Of a stretch of DNA of 64,000 bases, positions 45,858 through 56,218 are shown in pieces; the first letter of the stretch is position 1; the number at the start of each line of letters is the position of its first letter. Under the pieces are notes generated by a model. That model was not told where the DNA came from, searched no databases, and saw nothing but the letters and a program-made list of their open reading frames with translations. Both the position numbers and the translations under genes were made by a program. Location: contig NC_133478.1 of the NCBI RefSeq assembly GCF_025370935.1, positions 459,007 to 523,006 on the forward strand, read 5' to 3'. The DNA is from Choristoneura fumiferana (lineage: Eukaryota > Arthropoda > Insecta > Lepidoptera > Tortricidae).

Positions 45858-46559
45858 GGGGGCCTACCATGATCTTTTCATAAACGATCCAAACGCAGAG
45901 CAGTTCAATTTAGGCACCTAAACTGAATCGTCGAAATTGGTACCACAACGTTTATTTCTCAGAGCTGAGTCTCAATGGTTTACAAGTGAATGAAAGACCG
46001 ATATTGTCTCTGGTCCGAAACTGAAACGCTAAGTCGCAAAAGGGATGCCGCTATATGCAAACCAAATATTATATATTAAAACCTCTTTATTTTGGAAAAC
46101 CATAACTCTATGTCATTCCGTGTTCTTAGCAACCGTTGTGTTGATTACAAATGAAATGTTTACGCTGTCCCTAATCCACGATTCTATCTTCTCACTGAAA
46201 AATTAGTTTTATCAATGAGGAGTTAAGAAGCACAATGTCCTATGAAAAGTTATAAAACTTGAATAAAAGTTAAAAAGTTGTTAAAGTTTAAAAAGTATTC
46301 CAAGTAAAATACTTAGAAGTCCAAAATAATTGACAGAATGAGTAACTTATACTGAATCGCTAAATTTGACACTGAAGCGATTCAATAAAATTCAATTCCC
46401 ACTCAAGTTAAGCGTCATGGTACGAAAACCGCTTGAAGTGAGTGAATGAAAATGTCTGTATCGCTGTCGCTGAACCGTGCTTGAACGTGGTACGAAATAG
46501 CGATGCAGTTCAGTTTAGAGCCTAAACTGAATCGTATTAAGAGAGCGTGGTAGGCCCCC
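45858..46559. mobile_element. TIR element (GGGGGCCTACCA ends), copy 2, inverted
   Basis: 702 bp; reverse complement of 23849-24567 along its length with scattered substitutions and small indels. Ends GGGGGCCTACCATG and CGTGGTAGGCCCCC. Confidence 0.85.
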
Positions 46560-46768
46560 TGTTTCATTATCCAGAACACTACGCCCGTGCAATAATGTGC
46601 GCCAGCTCCTAACAAGGCGACACGCGGACACTACGACTCTTAATAAGATTATGGAGCCTTCATAGGACACGACACGAGCACGAGACGGTCACGATCACGT
46701 CACGGCACAGAAATTGAAACTACGAAACTGGTTATGTAGCTGTGTGTAGCTCTACTAGTATATATTTT

Positions 46769-47180
46769 TAACCCCCACGCAAAAAGAGAGATGTTGTAGT
46801 TTCGCTGCTTAAGTGACTAAATAATAAACAAAATAAGCTGAGATATGTGGTGTAGCGGTATATATAGCACGTGGCACGGAATGCCGAGGACCTGGGTTCG
46901 ATTCCCAGCGCTGGTCTATTTTTCTGGTTTTTCTGTGCATCTATGTTTCAGTTTGTATTTTCGATATGGTGTTATAAGTTTGACCGCTATGTGTGTCTGT
47001 CTATCTATGTGTCTGTCTGTGGCACCGTAGCTCTTAAATGGGTGGATCGATTTGAATGCGGTTTTTTTTATTTAAAAGCAGGGTTTCTAGCGATGGTTCT
47101 TAGACATATTATTTCATCAAAACCGTTTTTGAGATATTGAACTTTAAAGTGACAATGTCGGGGCTTTTCCAACTTTTTGT
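46769..47180 (+). repeat. Family C repeat interrupted by SINE S2
   Basis: AACCCCCACGCAAAAAGAG at 46770 continues as TGTTATAAGTTTGACCGCTA at about 46970; in the 35698 copy these are contiguous. The SINE sits between, with TGTT at both junctions as a short candidate duplication. Confidence 0.65.
46845..46965 (+). mobile_element. tRNA-derived SINE, family S2 (plus)
   Basis: GTGGTGTAGCGGTATATATA (A box) ... GACCTGGGTTCGATTCCCAG (B box at about 46894-46904) ... CTGGTTTTTCTGTGCATCTA. Same as the minus-strand copy at 44985. Confidence 0.8.
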
Positions 47181-48060
47181 TGGTCAGCTTATACAATACT
47201 GAGATATATGTTTTTATGTAATGAATGATCGACATAAAAGTGAAAATGTAAGTAGGTACTTAATGATTGTCATTTTAATCATGATTATTTTTCCGCTGAA
47301 ACAGAATTTTATTGAAATTTTTAAATGGTCACCTGTAGAACTTTACAGGTTAGGTTAAATTTGTTTTATAACAAAATTTTGATTGATTAATGGATTCAGA
47401 GAGAAGAGTGATGGCTCAATCTTATTAAATGACTCATTGGCGATGTCACTGAATACACCGATATTTCGCTATTCAGGAATCTTCAGAACACACTATTCGA
47501 TACACATAAAAATACATTAGATGGGGATTAGATGGGGATTAATATTGTTCCTTACATTTTCCGTATGGTGTAAAAAGCCCGTCGTTATTAAGTGGCAGGG
47601 CAATTAGCGCGAACAACTGCGCGCCGGCTTTGGGGGATGGCCTGTAAAAATCACTATCTTCCCGTACGCATTAGACTGTATTAGTTCCATCAACAACGTC
47701 TAATTTTCCTTATCTACTTTCACTGTATCCTACAAATATCGCACGAAGTCCTAGTACGAAGTACTTATCCACGAAGTACCTATCTTTAAATCTATGCTTA
47801 GGGAGCACTAATCTGTAGTATTTCGCATGATACGAGTATATAGATAGTTATAATTAGTGTATCTAGCTATTCATATTTGTTGTAAATGTGTAAAATGTAA
47901 GTTTGTGTTTTGTTATTGCTTTAATTTGTTGTAAATTTCGTCATTAGGTACTAAAATCTGTTTCTTACTTAAATTGTAAAGGCTGCCTTGAACAGATCGC
48001 TTTAAAGCAAGGCTGCTTATCATATTGCTTGCCTTGTATTTTTTCTTTATGGGTATCCGT
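47181..48060. other. No gene recognised
   Basis: AT-rich; a doubled TTAGATGGGGA at about 47519-47540 and a LINE-like end near 47985-48050 (CTGCTTATCATATTGCTTGCC) are the only visible structure. Confidence 0.35.
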
Positions 48061-48063
48061 TCA

Positions 48064-48280
48064 TTTCGCAACTAACGTTTGGCAACCTGATTCATTTCGC
48101 AACTTTTCATTTCGCAAACTCTAAAACTGTAAATATTTCAGGATTTATTTCAGGGCCATCGTGTACCCCTTTAGGTTAGGTTAGGTTAGTTTTATAAAAA
48201 TCCTGAAATATTTACAGTTTTAGAGTTTGCGAAATGAAAAGTTGCGAAATGAATCAGGTTGCCAAACGTTAGTTGCGAAA
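48064..48280. repeat. Perfect 82-bp-arm palindrome with TTAGG run in loop
   Basis: TTTCGCAACTAACGTTTGGC at 48064 to GGATT at 48145 is repeated exactly in reverse complement from 48199 to 48280. The 53-bp loop contains TTAGGTTAGGTTAGGTTAG at 48171-48189, the insect telomere unit. TCATTTCGCAAC recurs within each arm. Confidence 0.9.
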
Positions 48281-48296
48281 CTTAGTGAACATTCAA

Positions 48297-48425
48297 AGTC
48301 AAAGTCAAAGTCAAAATATCTTTATTCAATTTAGGCTACAACAAGCACTTATGAATGTCAAAAAAAATCTACCACCGGTTCGGAAAAACCTCTGCTGAGA
48401 AGAATCCGGTAAGAAACTCAACGAG
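48297..48425 (-). repeat. LINE 3' end with (GTCAAA)n tail
   Basis: CAAAGTCAAAGTCAAAATAT then TATTCAATTTAGGCTACAAC and ATCTACCACCGGTTCGG. Read on the minus strand: a lepidopteran CR1/jockey-type LINE end with a TTTGAC microsatellite tail. Family name is from memory of similar moth sequences. Confidence 0.55.
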
Positions 48426-48429
48426 GTAT

Positions 48430-49019
48430 ATATATATTTTTTAAAACAGATTTACAATATTATTAAATGACATGTATACATCACAAGTATTTAACACAAC
48501 TTTATTTTTAACACAGCTTTATTTTTAACACATTATCTATGTACCCCTGTTCTCTGTACTGCTTAGCTATGTACTAGGTACTAGCACTATACAGATTATG
48601 GTGCTCAATAACAAAACACTATAATGTATTGTGAAATATAATACTGTGTGCATGCGTGTGTGTTGTAATTATATTCTTTGTTATATTACAGTTGGTATAT
48701 AAACAGCGAGCAATAACTAGTTTTACAGTAACGCATATAAAAATACGCAAGGTTTTATCGCAGTGTACATATTATTATTGTTAAGTGGTTTAGAGACAGC
48801 GACCACTTTAGTGTTTAAATATTTTAGATAAGATTGTACAGTTGAAAACTGTTGCGTGGAATAGAGAACATTAATGTTGTTAGAAAGGTAATTTTAGTTT
48901 CTTACTTTATACTTGTATTTTGTGTTCTATTATTAGTTTATATATTCTAAATAAGTCCACCATAAACCTGCGGCTTTAACTGGGTTATGTGTTCATCTCG
49001 TTGATGGACGTCCTACGCT
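48430..49019. other. No gene recognised
   Basis: AT-rich. GGTATATAAACAGCGAGC near 48692 is TATA-like and followed by LTR-like sequence, possibly a decayed LTR, but no partner copy exists here. 48990-49024 matches the antisense of an RTE C-terminal coding end. Confidence 0.3.
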
Positions 49020-49024
49020 ACGCT
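49020..49024. repeat. Target-site duplication, left (Copia)
   Basis: ACGCT, repeated at 53521-53525. Confidence 0.9.
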
Positions 49025-49182
49025 TGTTAAGAAGGTTGCACACCTATATGTCTTGTCTATGGATTTAAGTATCCAGGCAACCGTCTTTTGAATTCTTATA
49101 ACAACTCTGTTCCTTTGCTTTTGTCAAATCGTACTTTCAATAAATACTTTTAATTTTACTTATTTGTTAATTCACATTAACA
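49025..49182 (+). repeat. 5' LTR of Copia element
   Basis: 158 bp, starts TGTTAAGAAGGTTGCACACC and ends TTCACATTAACA. Contains AATAAA at about 49139-49144 as likely polyadenylation signal. Confidence 0.95.
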
Positions 49183-49200
49183 TGGTAGCAGAGCGTGGTT
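49183..49200 (+). promoter_or_regulatory. Primer-binding site of Copia element
   Basis: TGGTAGCAGAGCGTGGTT abuts the LTR. It resembles the initiator-methionine tRNA site used by many copia elements. Confidence 0.8.
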
Positions 49201-49269
49201 CCAAGTAAATATATGCAGAAAGTATTTAGTGTCGAGAGTTTTTCCTATTTGTTATTCAAGTAACAAAAG

Positions 49270-52200
49270 ATGGACAAATCGTTTTACGAAGCAACCAAAC
49301 TCCAAGTTGGTTGTCTTGACGAAAAGAACTGGACGACATGGAAGTACAAGATAAGTATAGCCTTAAGAGGTTTAGGAGTACTGGAAATTGTAGAAGGAAT
49401 ACTTACCAGACCTAAGCTGGCATCAGATAAAGCTACCTCACAACAGATAGCATTATATGAAGAGCAATTAAAGACTTATCTTAAAGGAGACAGTACGGCA
49501 TTGCTAGTTATAACGACAAATTTGTCAGATGATAACCTTCAGAAAGTTATGCGATATTCTACGTCTAGAGAGGTATGGCTGGAACTGCACCGCTTATATG
49601 ATGGAGTTTCAGAAGATAGAGCCTATGACCTATGTATGAAATTCTTTGGCTACAAGAAACAAGTTGAAGATGACATAGCTTCCCATTTGTCGAAAATGAA
49701 GAACATTTGGTTTTCGCTTACACAAGAATTGCAGAAAAAAGATTCAGCGAAATGTGATTTGCCAGAAATTTTTCTTATTTGCAAGATTTTGGAAACACTT
49801 CCTGATGAATACTTTGCATTCAAGTCTAGCTGGTTGTTGATGTCAAAGTCTGATCGTACCGTAGATAATCTGACAAGTCAACTATGTTCTCATGAAAGAG
49901 CACTATCCTCAAAGAATGAAGAAGATATGGAGGCTTTTTACGTGCGAAGAACAGAATCGAAACTGAAGAAGAATAAGAAACAAATTGACAAACGTGACAA
50001 GGAAAAGTGTCACTATTGCGGTGAGATCGGTCATAGAGTCAAAGGATGCTCTAAATGGATCACCGATGGACGTCCGCCGAAACCAAAACCGTCAACATCG
50101 AAGAGTGATTCAAGCGTGAAAGTTAACATGAATCTCATGACTTTTGAAAACAGTAGTTCAAGCTTAGACCATGATAACTGGTTTGTTGACAACGGAGCCA
50201 CGAGCCATGTTACCCACAGGTGTGATTTGTATGAATCATTTGAAGATTTCGAAGGTGCTCACACGGTAACAACTGCGAATGGAGAAGCAGTTAGGGCTGT
50301 CGGCAAAGGCAAGCTGTCTGTACTGGCTGATGTTAAAGGAAACAAACAATTGATCACTCTGAATGACGTGTGGTATGTACCCACCATAAAGAAGAACCTT
50401 TTCTCTGTACTTTCGGCCCAAGACAGGCTTTCAAATAGTGTATTTACCTCAGAAGCTACAGAATGTCACTTATCGGTCAATGGCAACGTAATGTTATCTG
50501 GAAACAGGAAGAAACATGGAGGATTATATCAACTGAAGTTGAGCAATGTTAAACCTGTCAAGCCTTTAGAAATCAATTGCCTAGAATCGAAAAACTTACT
50601 ACAGCTGTATCATGAAAGGTTGGGACATCAAAATAAGGCTCATGTAAAGAAAGTTGTAGAAAGAGAGCTTGGTATAAAGCTGAAACAAGACAGTGAATTA
50701 TGTGAAGGTTGTATTTATGGAAAATCACATAAAATGAAATTTGGGACAAGAGAAAAGGCGACTGAAGTTGGAGAGCTTATACACGCAGATGTTTGTGGTC
50801 CCTTCAGTTTGTCTATTTCAAAGTTCAAGTATTTTGTAGTCTTTAAGGACGATTTATCAAAATTCCGTTATGTCTACTTATTAAAACAGAAGTCAGAAGT
50901 TAGTCAGAAGCTGAAACTGATGTTAGCTGAAATAAAAACAACAGGACATACAGTGAAAGAGCTCCTATCAGATAACGGAGGCGAATTTGATAATCAGGCC
51001 GTGAGGAAAATTCTTCAAGAGAATGGCATTCGTCAAAGACTTACAATGCCACATACGCCGGAGCAAAATGGTTCTGCAGAACGCGAAAACAGAACCATTG
51101 TTGAGGCTGCAAGAACCATGATGCATGCAAAACAACTGCCCCAAGGGCTGTGGGCTGAATTAGTAAATACTGCAGTCTATATACTTAATCGTACAGGCCC
51201 AACGTCAATGGATATAAGTCCTTATGAAATTTGGTACAATAAAAAACCAAGGATACGGCACCTACGAATTATTGGCAGTACTTGCTATGCACATGTTCCA
51301 AAAGTCACTAGGAAGAAGTTAGATAAGAAAGCGGTTAAAGGTATACTTATTGGGTATGACAATGATGAGGGATACAGAATCTGGAATAAGGAAAGTAACA
51401 AGTTGGTCCGATCCAGAGACGTTACTTTTGAAGAAATAACCTTGAGATCATGTGACCCAGTTAAATTACCAATAAGCGTAAGCCCAATGGAACCGATTTC
51501 GTTTGACCTGCCTATATCAGGCATACCGGCAGAACAGTCATCTTCAACAAATACGAATGGAGAATCAAACTTAGATGAAGAAATTTTGGAATCAGATAAT
51601 AATGAAAGCGAATCAAATATTGACATCGAAGTCCAAACTGATGATTCTTTTATATCAACGAGAGAGGAAGATGATATATCAGATAGTGAAGAGTCGCCTG
51701 CCCCTGAAGTCGAAGAAAGGAGGATGACATTGAGAGATAGGTCAACAATAAAACCTCCTACACGGCTTGACGATTTTGTACTGAACATTGGCTTAAGTGA
51801 AAGTAAAGAGCCAATTACATACAAAGAGGCAATTGATGGACCTGAACGGGATTGTTGGCGCAAAGCTATGGACAGCGAAATTAGTTCTCTTTCTGAAAAT
51901 CAAACTTGGGAATTAGTCCGCCCAGAAGGTAAAGTCAGAGCATTGCCCAGCAAGTGGGTGTTTAAACTGAAACTGAACCCGGACGGAAGCATTGATCGCT
52001 ATAAGGCAAGATTAGTAATCAAAGGCTACTCGCAAAGAGAAGGAATAGACTATGATAAGACTTTCAGTCCTGTAGCTAAATTAAGCACAATCAGAGTTTT
52101 ATTAAGCATTGCCGCTAACGAAGGGTTGACTTTACGTCAGTTTGATGTTGCTACTGCTTTCTTAAATGGAAAAATAGAAGAGGAATTGTATATGAAACAG

Positions 52201-53346
52201 CCTGAAGGATATAATGATGGAACAGGAAGGCTATGCAAGTTAAAAAGAAGCCTCTACGGTTTAAAACAAGCTCCACGCTGCTGGAACATTTGTATCCATG
52301 AGTTCTTGATGGAATCGGGATTTAAACAAACCGAAGCGGATCCGTGTTTATATTTTCGTCTACGTGGAAATGCCAAAGTGTTACTAGGCCTGTATGTTGA
52401 TGACGGTCTTATTGCATCAACGGATGAAGCAGAAGCAGAACACTTTATAGAACACGAATTAAAAGCTCGTTTTAAAATCACAACGAAGCCTGCATCTTAT
52501 TTCCTTGGCTTAGAACTGGAGCGTCAAGCTGATGGTGCTATCCTTGTACACCAAAGAGCCTACGTCAAACGAATACTCGAAAAATTCGGAATGACGAACT
52601 GCAAACCAGCCGCAACACCAGCTGTAAAGGAGTCGCGAGAAAATATTTCCCAAGAAAGCAATTCTATTAATACAGAATTCCCTTTCAGACAAGCTGTGGG
52701 AGCACTCAGTTACTTGATGGTGGCGACTCGTCCTGATATAGCTTTTGCTATAAGCGTAGTATCAAGGAAGCTAGAAAACCCATCTACAGAAGATGTGATA
52801 AAAGTAAAAAGAATAATGAGGTACCTAAAAGGAACAGAATCTCGAGGCCTCATTTACAAACGAAGTGTGTCGACAGGCCTTGAATCCTATAGTGATGCAG
52901 ACCACGGAGGTGACTTAGACACTGGTCACTCGACAAGTGGAATACTCTGTTTACTGCACCGGTCATTAGTCAGCTGGGAAAGCAAGAAACAGAAGTCTGT
53001 AGCACTTTCAAGCACAGAAGCCGAGTTGGTCGCCGCTAGCGAAGCCTGCAGAGAAATGGTGTGGCTTAAACGTCTTGTTGGACAGCTGACCTCGCCGCAT
53101 CACACTCCAACTTTATATGTTGACAATGAAGGAGCAGTGAAGCTAGCGCACAACCCTCCTTACGAGTACCACCGCCGAACAAAACATATTCGCTTACGAT
53201 ACTACTACGTAAGAGAGTGCGTTAATGATGGTGTTTTGAAAGTCGAGCAAGTTCCCGCTGAAGAGCAGCTTGCTGATATGCTCACCAAGCCGCTATTTAA
53301 GCCAAGATTGGCATTCTTATCCCAAAAGATTGGTTTATCACCATGA
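49270..53346 (+). CDS. Copia Gag-Pol polyprotein, intact
   Basis: 1358 residues in one frame, as usual for copia. Gag: UBN2-type domain about residues 5-220, then zinc knuckle CHYCGEIGHRVKGC (C247, C250, H255, C260). Protease: WFVDNGATSH with D307; DSGA is commoner, here DNGA. Integrase: HHCC finger (H448, H453, C478, C481) and catalytic D507, D568, E604 with the 35-residue D-to-E spacing; GSAERENRTI is classic. An acidic, Ser-rich linker spans about 760-815. Reverse transcriptase (RVT_2): QFDVATAFLNG at 957-967, SLYGLKQAPR at 994-1003, and YVDDG at 1042-1046 with both catalytic aspartates. RNase H: SDADHGGD (D1209), SSTEAE (E1250), YVDNEGA (D1285). Ends 13 bp before the 3' LTR. The start is the first ATG in frame after the leader. 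Nothing is disrupted, so activity is plausible. Confidence 0.97.
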   Translation: MDKSFYEATKLQVGCLDEKNWTTWKYKISIALRGLGVLEIVEGILTRPKLASDKATSQQIALYEEQLKTYLKGDSTALLVITTNLSDDNLQKVMRYSTSREVWLELHRLYDGVSEDRAYDLCMKFFGYKKQVEDDIASHLSKMKNIWFSLTQELQKKDSAKCDLPEIFLICKILETLPDEYFAFKSSWLLMSKSDRTVDNLTSQLCSHERALSSKNEEDMEAFYVRRTESKLKKNKKQIDKRDKEKCHYCGEIGHRVKGCSKWITDGRPPKPKPSTSKSDSSVKVNMNLMTFENSSSSLDHDNWFVDNGATSHVTHRCDLYESFEDFEGAHTVTTANGEAVRAVGKGKLSVLADVKGNKQLITLNDVWYVPTIKKNLFSVLSAQDRLSNSVFTSEATECHLSVNGNVMLSGNRKKHGGLYQLKLSNVKPVKPLEINCLESKNLLQLYHERLGHQNKAHVKKVVERELGIKLKQDSELCEGCIYGKSHKMKFGTREKATEVGELIHADVCGPFSLSISKFKYFVVFKDDLSKFRYVYLLKQKSEVSQKLKLMLAEIKTTGHTVKELLSDNGGEFDNQAVRKILQENGIRQRLTMPHTPEQNGSAERENRTIVEAARTMMHAKQLPQGLWAELVNTAVYILNRTGPTSMDISPYEIWYNKKPRIRHLRIIGSTCYAHVPKVTRKKLDKKAVKGILIGYDNDEGYRIWNKESNKLVRSRDVTFEEITLRSCDPVKLPISVSPMEPISFDLPISGIPAEQSSSTNTNGESNLDEEILESDNNESESNIDIEVQTDDSFISTREEDDISDSEESPAPEVEERRMTLRDRSTIKPPTRLDDFVLNIGLSESKEPITYKEAIDGPERDCWRKAMDSEISSLSENQTWELVRPEGKVRALPSKWVFKLKLNPDGSIDRYKARLVIKGYSQREGIDYDKTFSPVAKLSTIRVLLSIAANEGLTLRQFDVATAFLNGKIEEELYMKQPEGYNDGTGRLCKLKRSLYGLKQAPRCWNICIHEFLMESGFKQTEADPCLYFRLRGNAKVLLGLYVDDGLIASTDEAEAEHFIEHELKARFKITTKPASYFLGLELERQADGAILVHQRAYVKRILEKFGMTNCKPAATPAVKESRENISQESNSINTEFPFRQAVGALSYLMVATRPDIAFAISVVSRKLENPSTEDVIKVKRIMRYLKGTESRGLIYKRSVSTGLESYSDADHGGDLDTGHSTSGILCLLHRSLVSWESKKQKSVALSSTEAELVAASEACREMVWLKRLVGQLTSPHHTPTLYVDNEGAVKLAHNPPYEYHRRTKHIRLRYYYVRECVNDGVLKVEQVPAEEQLADMLTKPLFKPRLAFLSQKIGLSP

Positions 53347-53359
53347 AAAGAGAAGTGGA
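53346..53359 (+). promoter_or_regulatory. Polypurine tract of Copia element
   Basis: GAAAAGAGAAGTGGA ends at the 3' LTR; expected plus-strand primer. It starts right after the stop codon. Confidence 0.75.
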
Positions 53360-53520
53360 TGTTAAGAAGGTTGCACACCTATATGTCTTGTCTATGGATT
53401 TAAGTATCCAGGCAACCGTCTTTTGAATTCTTATAACAACTCTGTTCCTTTTGCTTTTTTGTCAAATCGTACTTTCAATAAATACTTTTAATTTTACTTA
53501 TTTGTTAATTCACATTAACA
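53360..53520 (+). repeat. 3' LTR of Copia element
   Basis: 161 bp; same as the 5' LTR with TTCCTTTTGC instead of TTCCTTTGC and two extra T in the next run. Confidence 0.95.
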
Positions 53521-53525
53521 ACGCT
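53521..53525. repeat. Target-site duplication, right (Copia)
   Basis: ACGCT, matching 49020-49024. Confidence 0.9.
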
Positions 53526-53635
53526 TGCCGATGCGCGGCTTCTTCCAACCGAAGCAACAGGGGGTCGATAGCGGGATGCAATGTGCAACAGTGGACGTCC
53601 TACGGCTGATATGGTGATAATAATGATGACTAAAT
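53526..53635 (+). mobile_element. RTE-type LINE 3' end fragment
   Basis: TTCCAACCGAAGCAACAGG ... CAACAGTGGACGTCCTACGG then TGATATGGTGATAATAATGATGA: the ending seen at 60180-60255. It is the right side of the Copia insertion site. Confidence 0.6.
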
Positions 53636-54152
53636 TTTTCCAAAAGTTTCAATATTACTGGTAATAAAATTAATAATATTGTTGTCAATATGACTGGTAG
53701 GTATGTAAAGAATGTTTCAATATAAAACATAGAAGTGCTGCCCTCGCGTAAGGTTTTTTATATTCCTGGTCAGCCTTCAGCTGCGTGGAATGTTTCTGAT
53801 AATTTGATTGTAGTAGATAATTAAAAATAGCTTAAATAAAGTAATAATTATATATTTCCGTTTCAGATGGACCTTTTACAACAGAAGCAATTCAACTGGC
53901 TACAGCAACTGATCCGAAAGAATTCAAACTTTATTAAAGAAATCAACAAAACTGTCATTAAGTTTTGCACCGTTTGTAACATTTTGCAGTGTTTTATTTG
54001 TAATCACGTCTTTTGATGAATATACCTTTCTTTCTGAAAACTGCTTATTGATTGATTCATTCTAATGCAGAGAGCTGCTAACCTGGAACGTTCACGATCT
54101 TCTGTTTAGAACATTAACAGACATACGATTCAACCATGACACTAAAAAGATA

Positions 54153-54306
54153 AGGCCTTATTGACATTTTGGATCACAATCGTTTTCACCGCTTCTTTCT
54201 ATCATACGGTATAAGTCTTATTATACTATACTATAAGACAAGGGTAGAAAGAGACAATAAATGCGATCGCGAACGTCAATACGCAATAGACATGACAATA
54301 CGGCCT
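54153..54306. repeat. MITE-like inverted repeat
   Basis: AGGCCTTATTG at left, inverted AATACGGCCT at right; imperfect arms of about 60 bp with TTCTTTCTATC pairing GGTAGAAAGAG. Confidence 0.45.
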
Positions 54307-54455
54307 CAGTTCGGTCTCTGCGTCAGACAAATGACCTTAAATTCCTTATTCCTTAAATTCCCTTATGCTCAATGCTCAATGGCATAAAGGTATATAATAC
54401 AGACATTTTTGGCGTCTTGCCAACGTGCGAATATTTATGATTTTAACAGTACATG

Positions 54456-54635
54456 TCGATTCACAAGGGCTGGGGCGAATGGATTGAATGATTGTGAAAG
54501 TATTTGTGTGTTACCTGCCTATTTGAATACACTTCACACAGATGTGAAGATGTCAATTTATCAGTCATTTTCCTATAAAAATGTCGAAGTGACATTACTT
54601 CGTTCAATCCATTCGTCCCTGCTCTTGTGAATCGA
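54456..54635. mobile_element. MITE with TCGATTCACAAG ends
   Basis: TCGATTCACAAGGGCTGGGG at the left and, inverted, CCCTGCTCTTGTGAATCGA at the right, continuing as CGAATGGATTGAA / TTCAATCCATTCG. 180 bp, non-coding. Confidence 0.7.
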
Positions 54636-55238
54636 TCTTTACGTCCTTTTACAAAAGCAATTTGCTAAATCATTGCTGCCAGCGCCATCTCTCGATCCAT
54701 TGGGTAAGCTCCGTATTTGTTACGATGCGGGCCGCATTGGGATTATGCTGTATTGAATGACGGCGGTGACGGCTGGACGTACGTTACGAAGAACGGAGAT
54801 TACAGACAATTTGTCCGGCTTTGGATCGAGGGTGAGGGACAAGGAAAGAGCAAATGGCGGGGGCGAAAACAAAAATTACTTAGCCTGTAACCTACTACTA
54901 CTGTTCGTGCCTGTAATATATGTGAAAGATAAAGGACAGCTCATGATTTTTGAATGTAGGGCACATAGTTATCTATTCTGTAATAAATAGCACAACATGG
55001 ACACTAGCAGGACGTGTGTTATTGCTGCTCCTCCGATGTCCTGTACTACCCTGGCTCCTAGGATTAGAATATTTCAGAACCGTGCCTGGTTTCAGAATAA
55101 CTAAGACGGACTCATCTCTTCCAACCAGTGGGTATTGCGAAGGACGACTAAATTGCCTGAAGTGAGAGAGGACAGCAACACCGGTTTTTGAAAAACGACG
55201 GACCCATCTCTTCCCGTGGGAGTCGTAAAAGACGGCTA

Positions 55239-55551
55239 AAGGTGCGACCAAACCGCTGCTTAAAAAACAATGACGGCACAGAATCGCAGTAACGCACCGT
55301 TTGCGCACCGCTTTTATCGCATGCGCTCCATACCGCTGTCTAAAATACGGAATCGCAGTGACGCGCCGTAAACATCAGGACTTTACCGAACAAAAGTCTT
55401 GTCGTTTACGGCCCGTCCCTGCGATTCCGCACTGTTTCGGTATTTTAAGCAGCGGTGTGGAAAGCATGCAAAAAAAACGGTGCGCATACGGTGCGTCACT
55501 GCGATTCCGTGCCGTCATCACCGTTTTTTAGCAGCGGTTTGGTCGCACCTT
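55239..55551. mobile_element. Palindromic MITE with a second palindrome nested inside
   Basis: Outer ends AAGGTGCGACCAAACCGCTG (55239) and its complement (ends 55551) pair for about 60 bp. Within it, 55319-55469 is another hairpin (GCATGCGCTCCATACCGCTG to its imperfect complement AGCGGTGTGGAAAGCATGC). Both hairpins and the one at 25294 share ACCGCTG...AAAATACGG...GGAATCGCAGTGACGC, so the inner one is a family member inside another. Confidence 0.75.
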
Positions 55552-55599
55552 AAAGGGGTATGCGTATGCGAGAGTCGGCAGCCAAAACTCAACTACGGA

Positions 55600-56210
55600 C
55601 TCTAAGAGCACAGCGATGAACCCTTGCCTTCCGCCGCATTATTTTCCCCAGAAAATCGTCATGAAGGTACACTGCTGGTCCTCAACCGATGGAGACGATC
55701 ACTCGTCCTAAAGTGTAATGACTTGGTAGAGTCTGAGCAGGGAGCGTAACTTTGGTGCGGGTGACGTCATTATGATGCGAAGTAACATACAGGATGTTCT
55801 TAAAACCAAATTACAACACTGCACTGTAATGAAATGGATTCTTAATAATTTAGTAGTGATCTAATTTAAAATACGATGTGAATAAAATATTTTACTGGGT
55901 AATTTAATTGTAACAAAAAATATTTCTCCTCGAGTAAATGAAACAACACAACAAATGTTTCGTTTAATGACAAGGTATGCAGAACGCTTACGACTGCAAC
56001 ATAACATCGCATCTTCGTTTTTTTTACATAAATTAATTTATTAAAAACAGTTATACAATAAAAAAAATGACAAAAATCACAAAAAAGAGAATAAATTATA
56101 TAATAAAGTAAAACAAAAAATACTCCATACCCGTCCGCATCGTACTTGGCCCAAACGTACCCATTACCCCAGCGGCATTGCCCCGTTGTATGGCATAGGT
56201 TGTATGGCGT
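55600..56210. other. No gene recognised
   Basis: AT-rich; nothing supported. Confidence 0.35.
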
Positions 56211-56218
56211 GGTAAGGT

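Larger units (their letters stand above)
49025..53520 (+). mobile_element. Full-length Copia (Ty1/copia) LTR retrotransposon
   Basis: 4496 bp: 5' LTR, tRNA-Met-type primer site, one gag-pol frame, purine tract, 3' LTR, and perfect 5-bp target duplication ACGCT. LTRs are identical except for three extra T bases in homopolymers. All catalytic motifs are present. The element is inserted in RTE LINE debris. It is the only element in the window that appears autonomous. Confidence 0.97.

Noticed and set aside
48171..48189. True telomere or chromosome end
   Set aside because: Only three and a half units, interstitial, inside a palindrome loop.
48655..48750. Longer 5' LTR for the Copia element
   Set aside because: The 5-bp duplications at 49020-49024 and 53521-53525 fix the LTR boundaries at 49025 and 53520.
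51285..51863. 192-codon minus-strand frame
   Set aside because: Antisense shadow of the Copia polyprotein.
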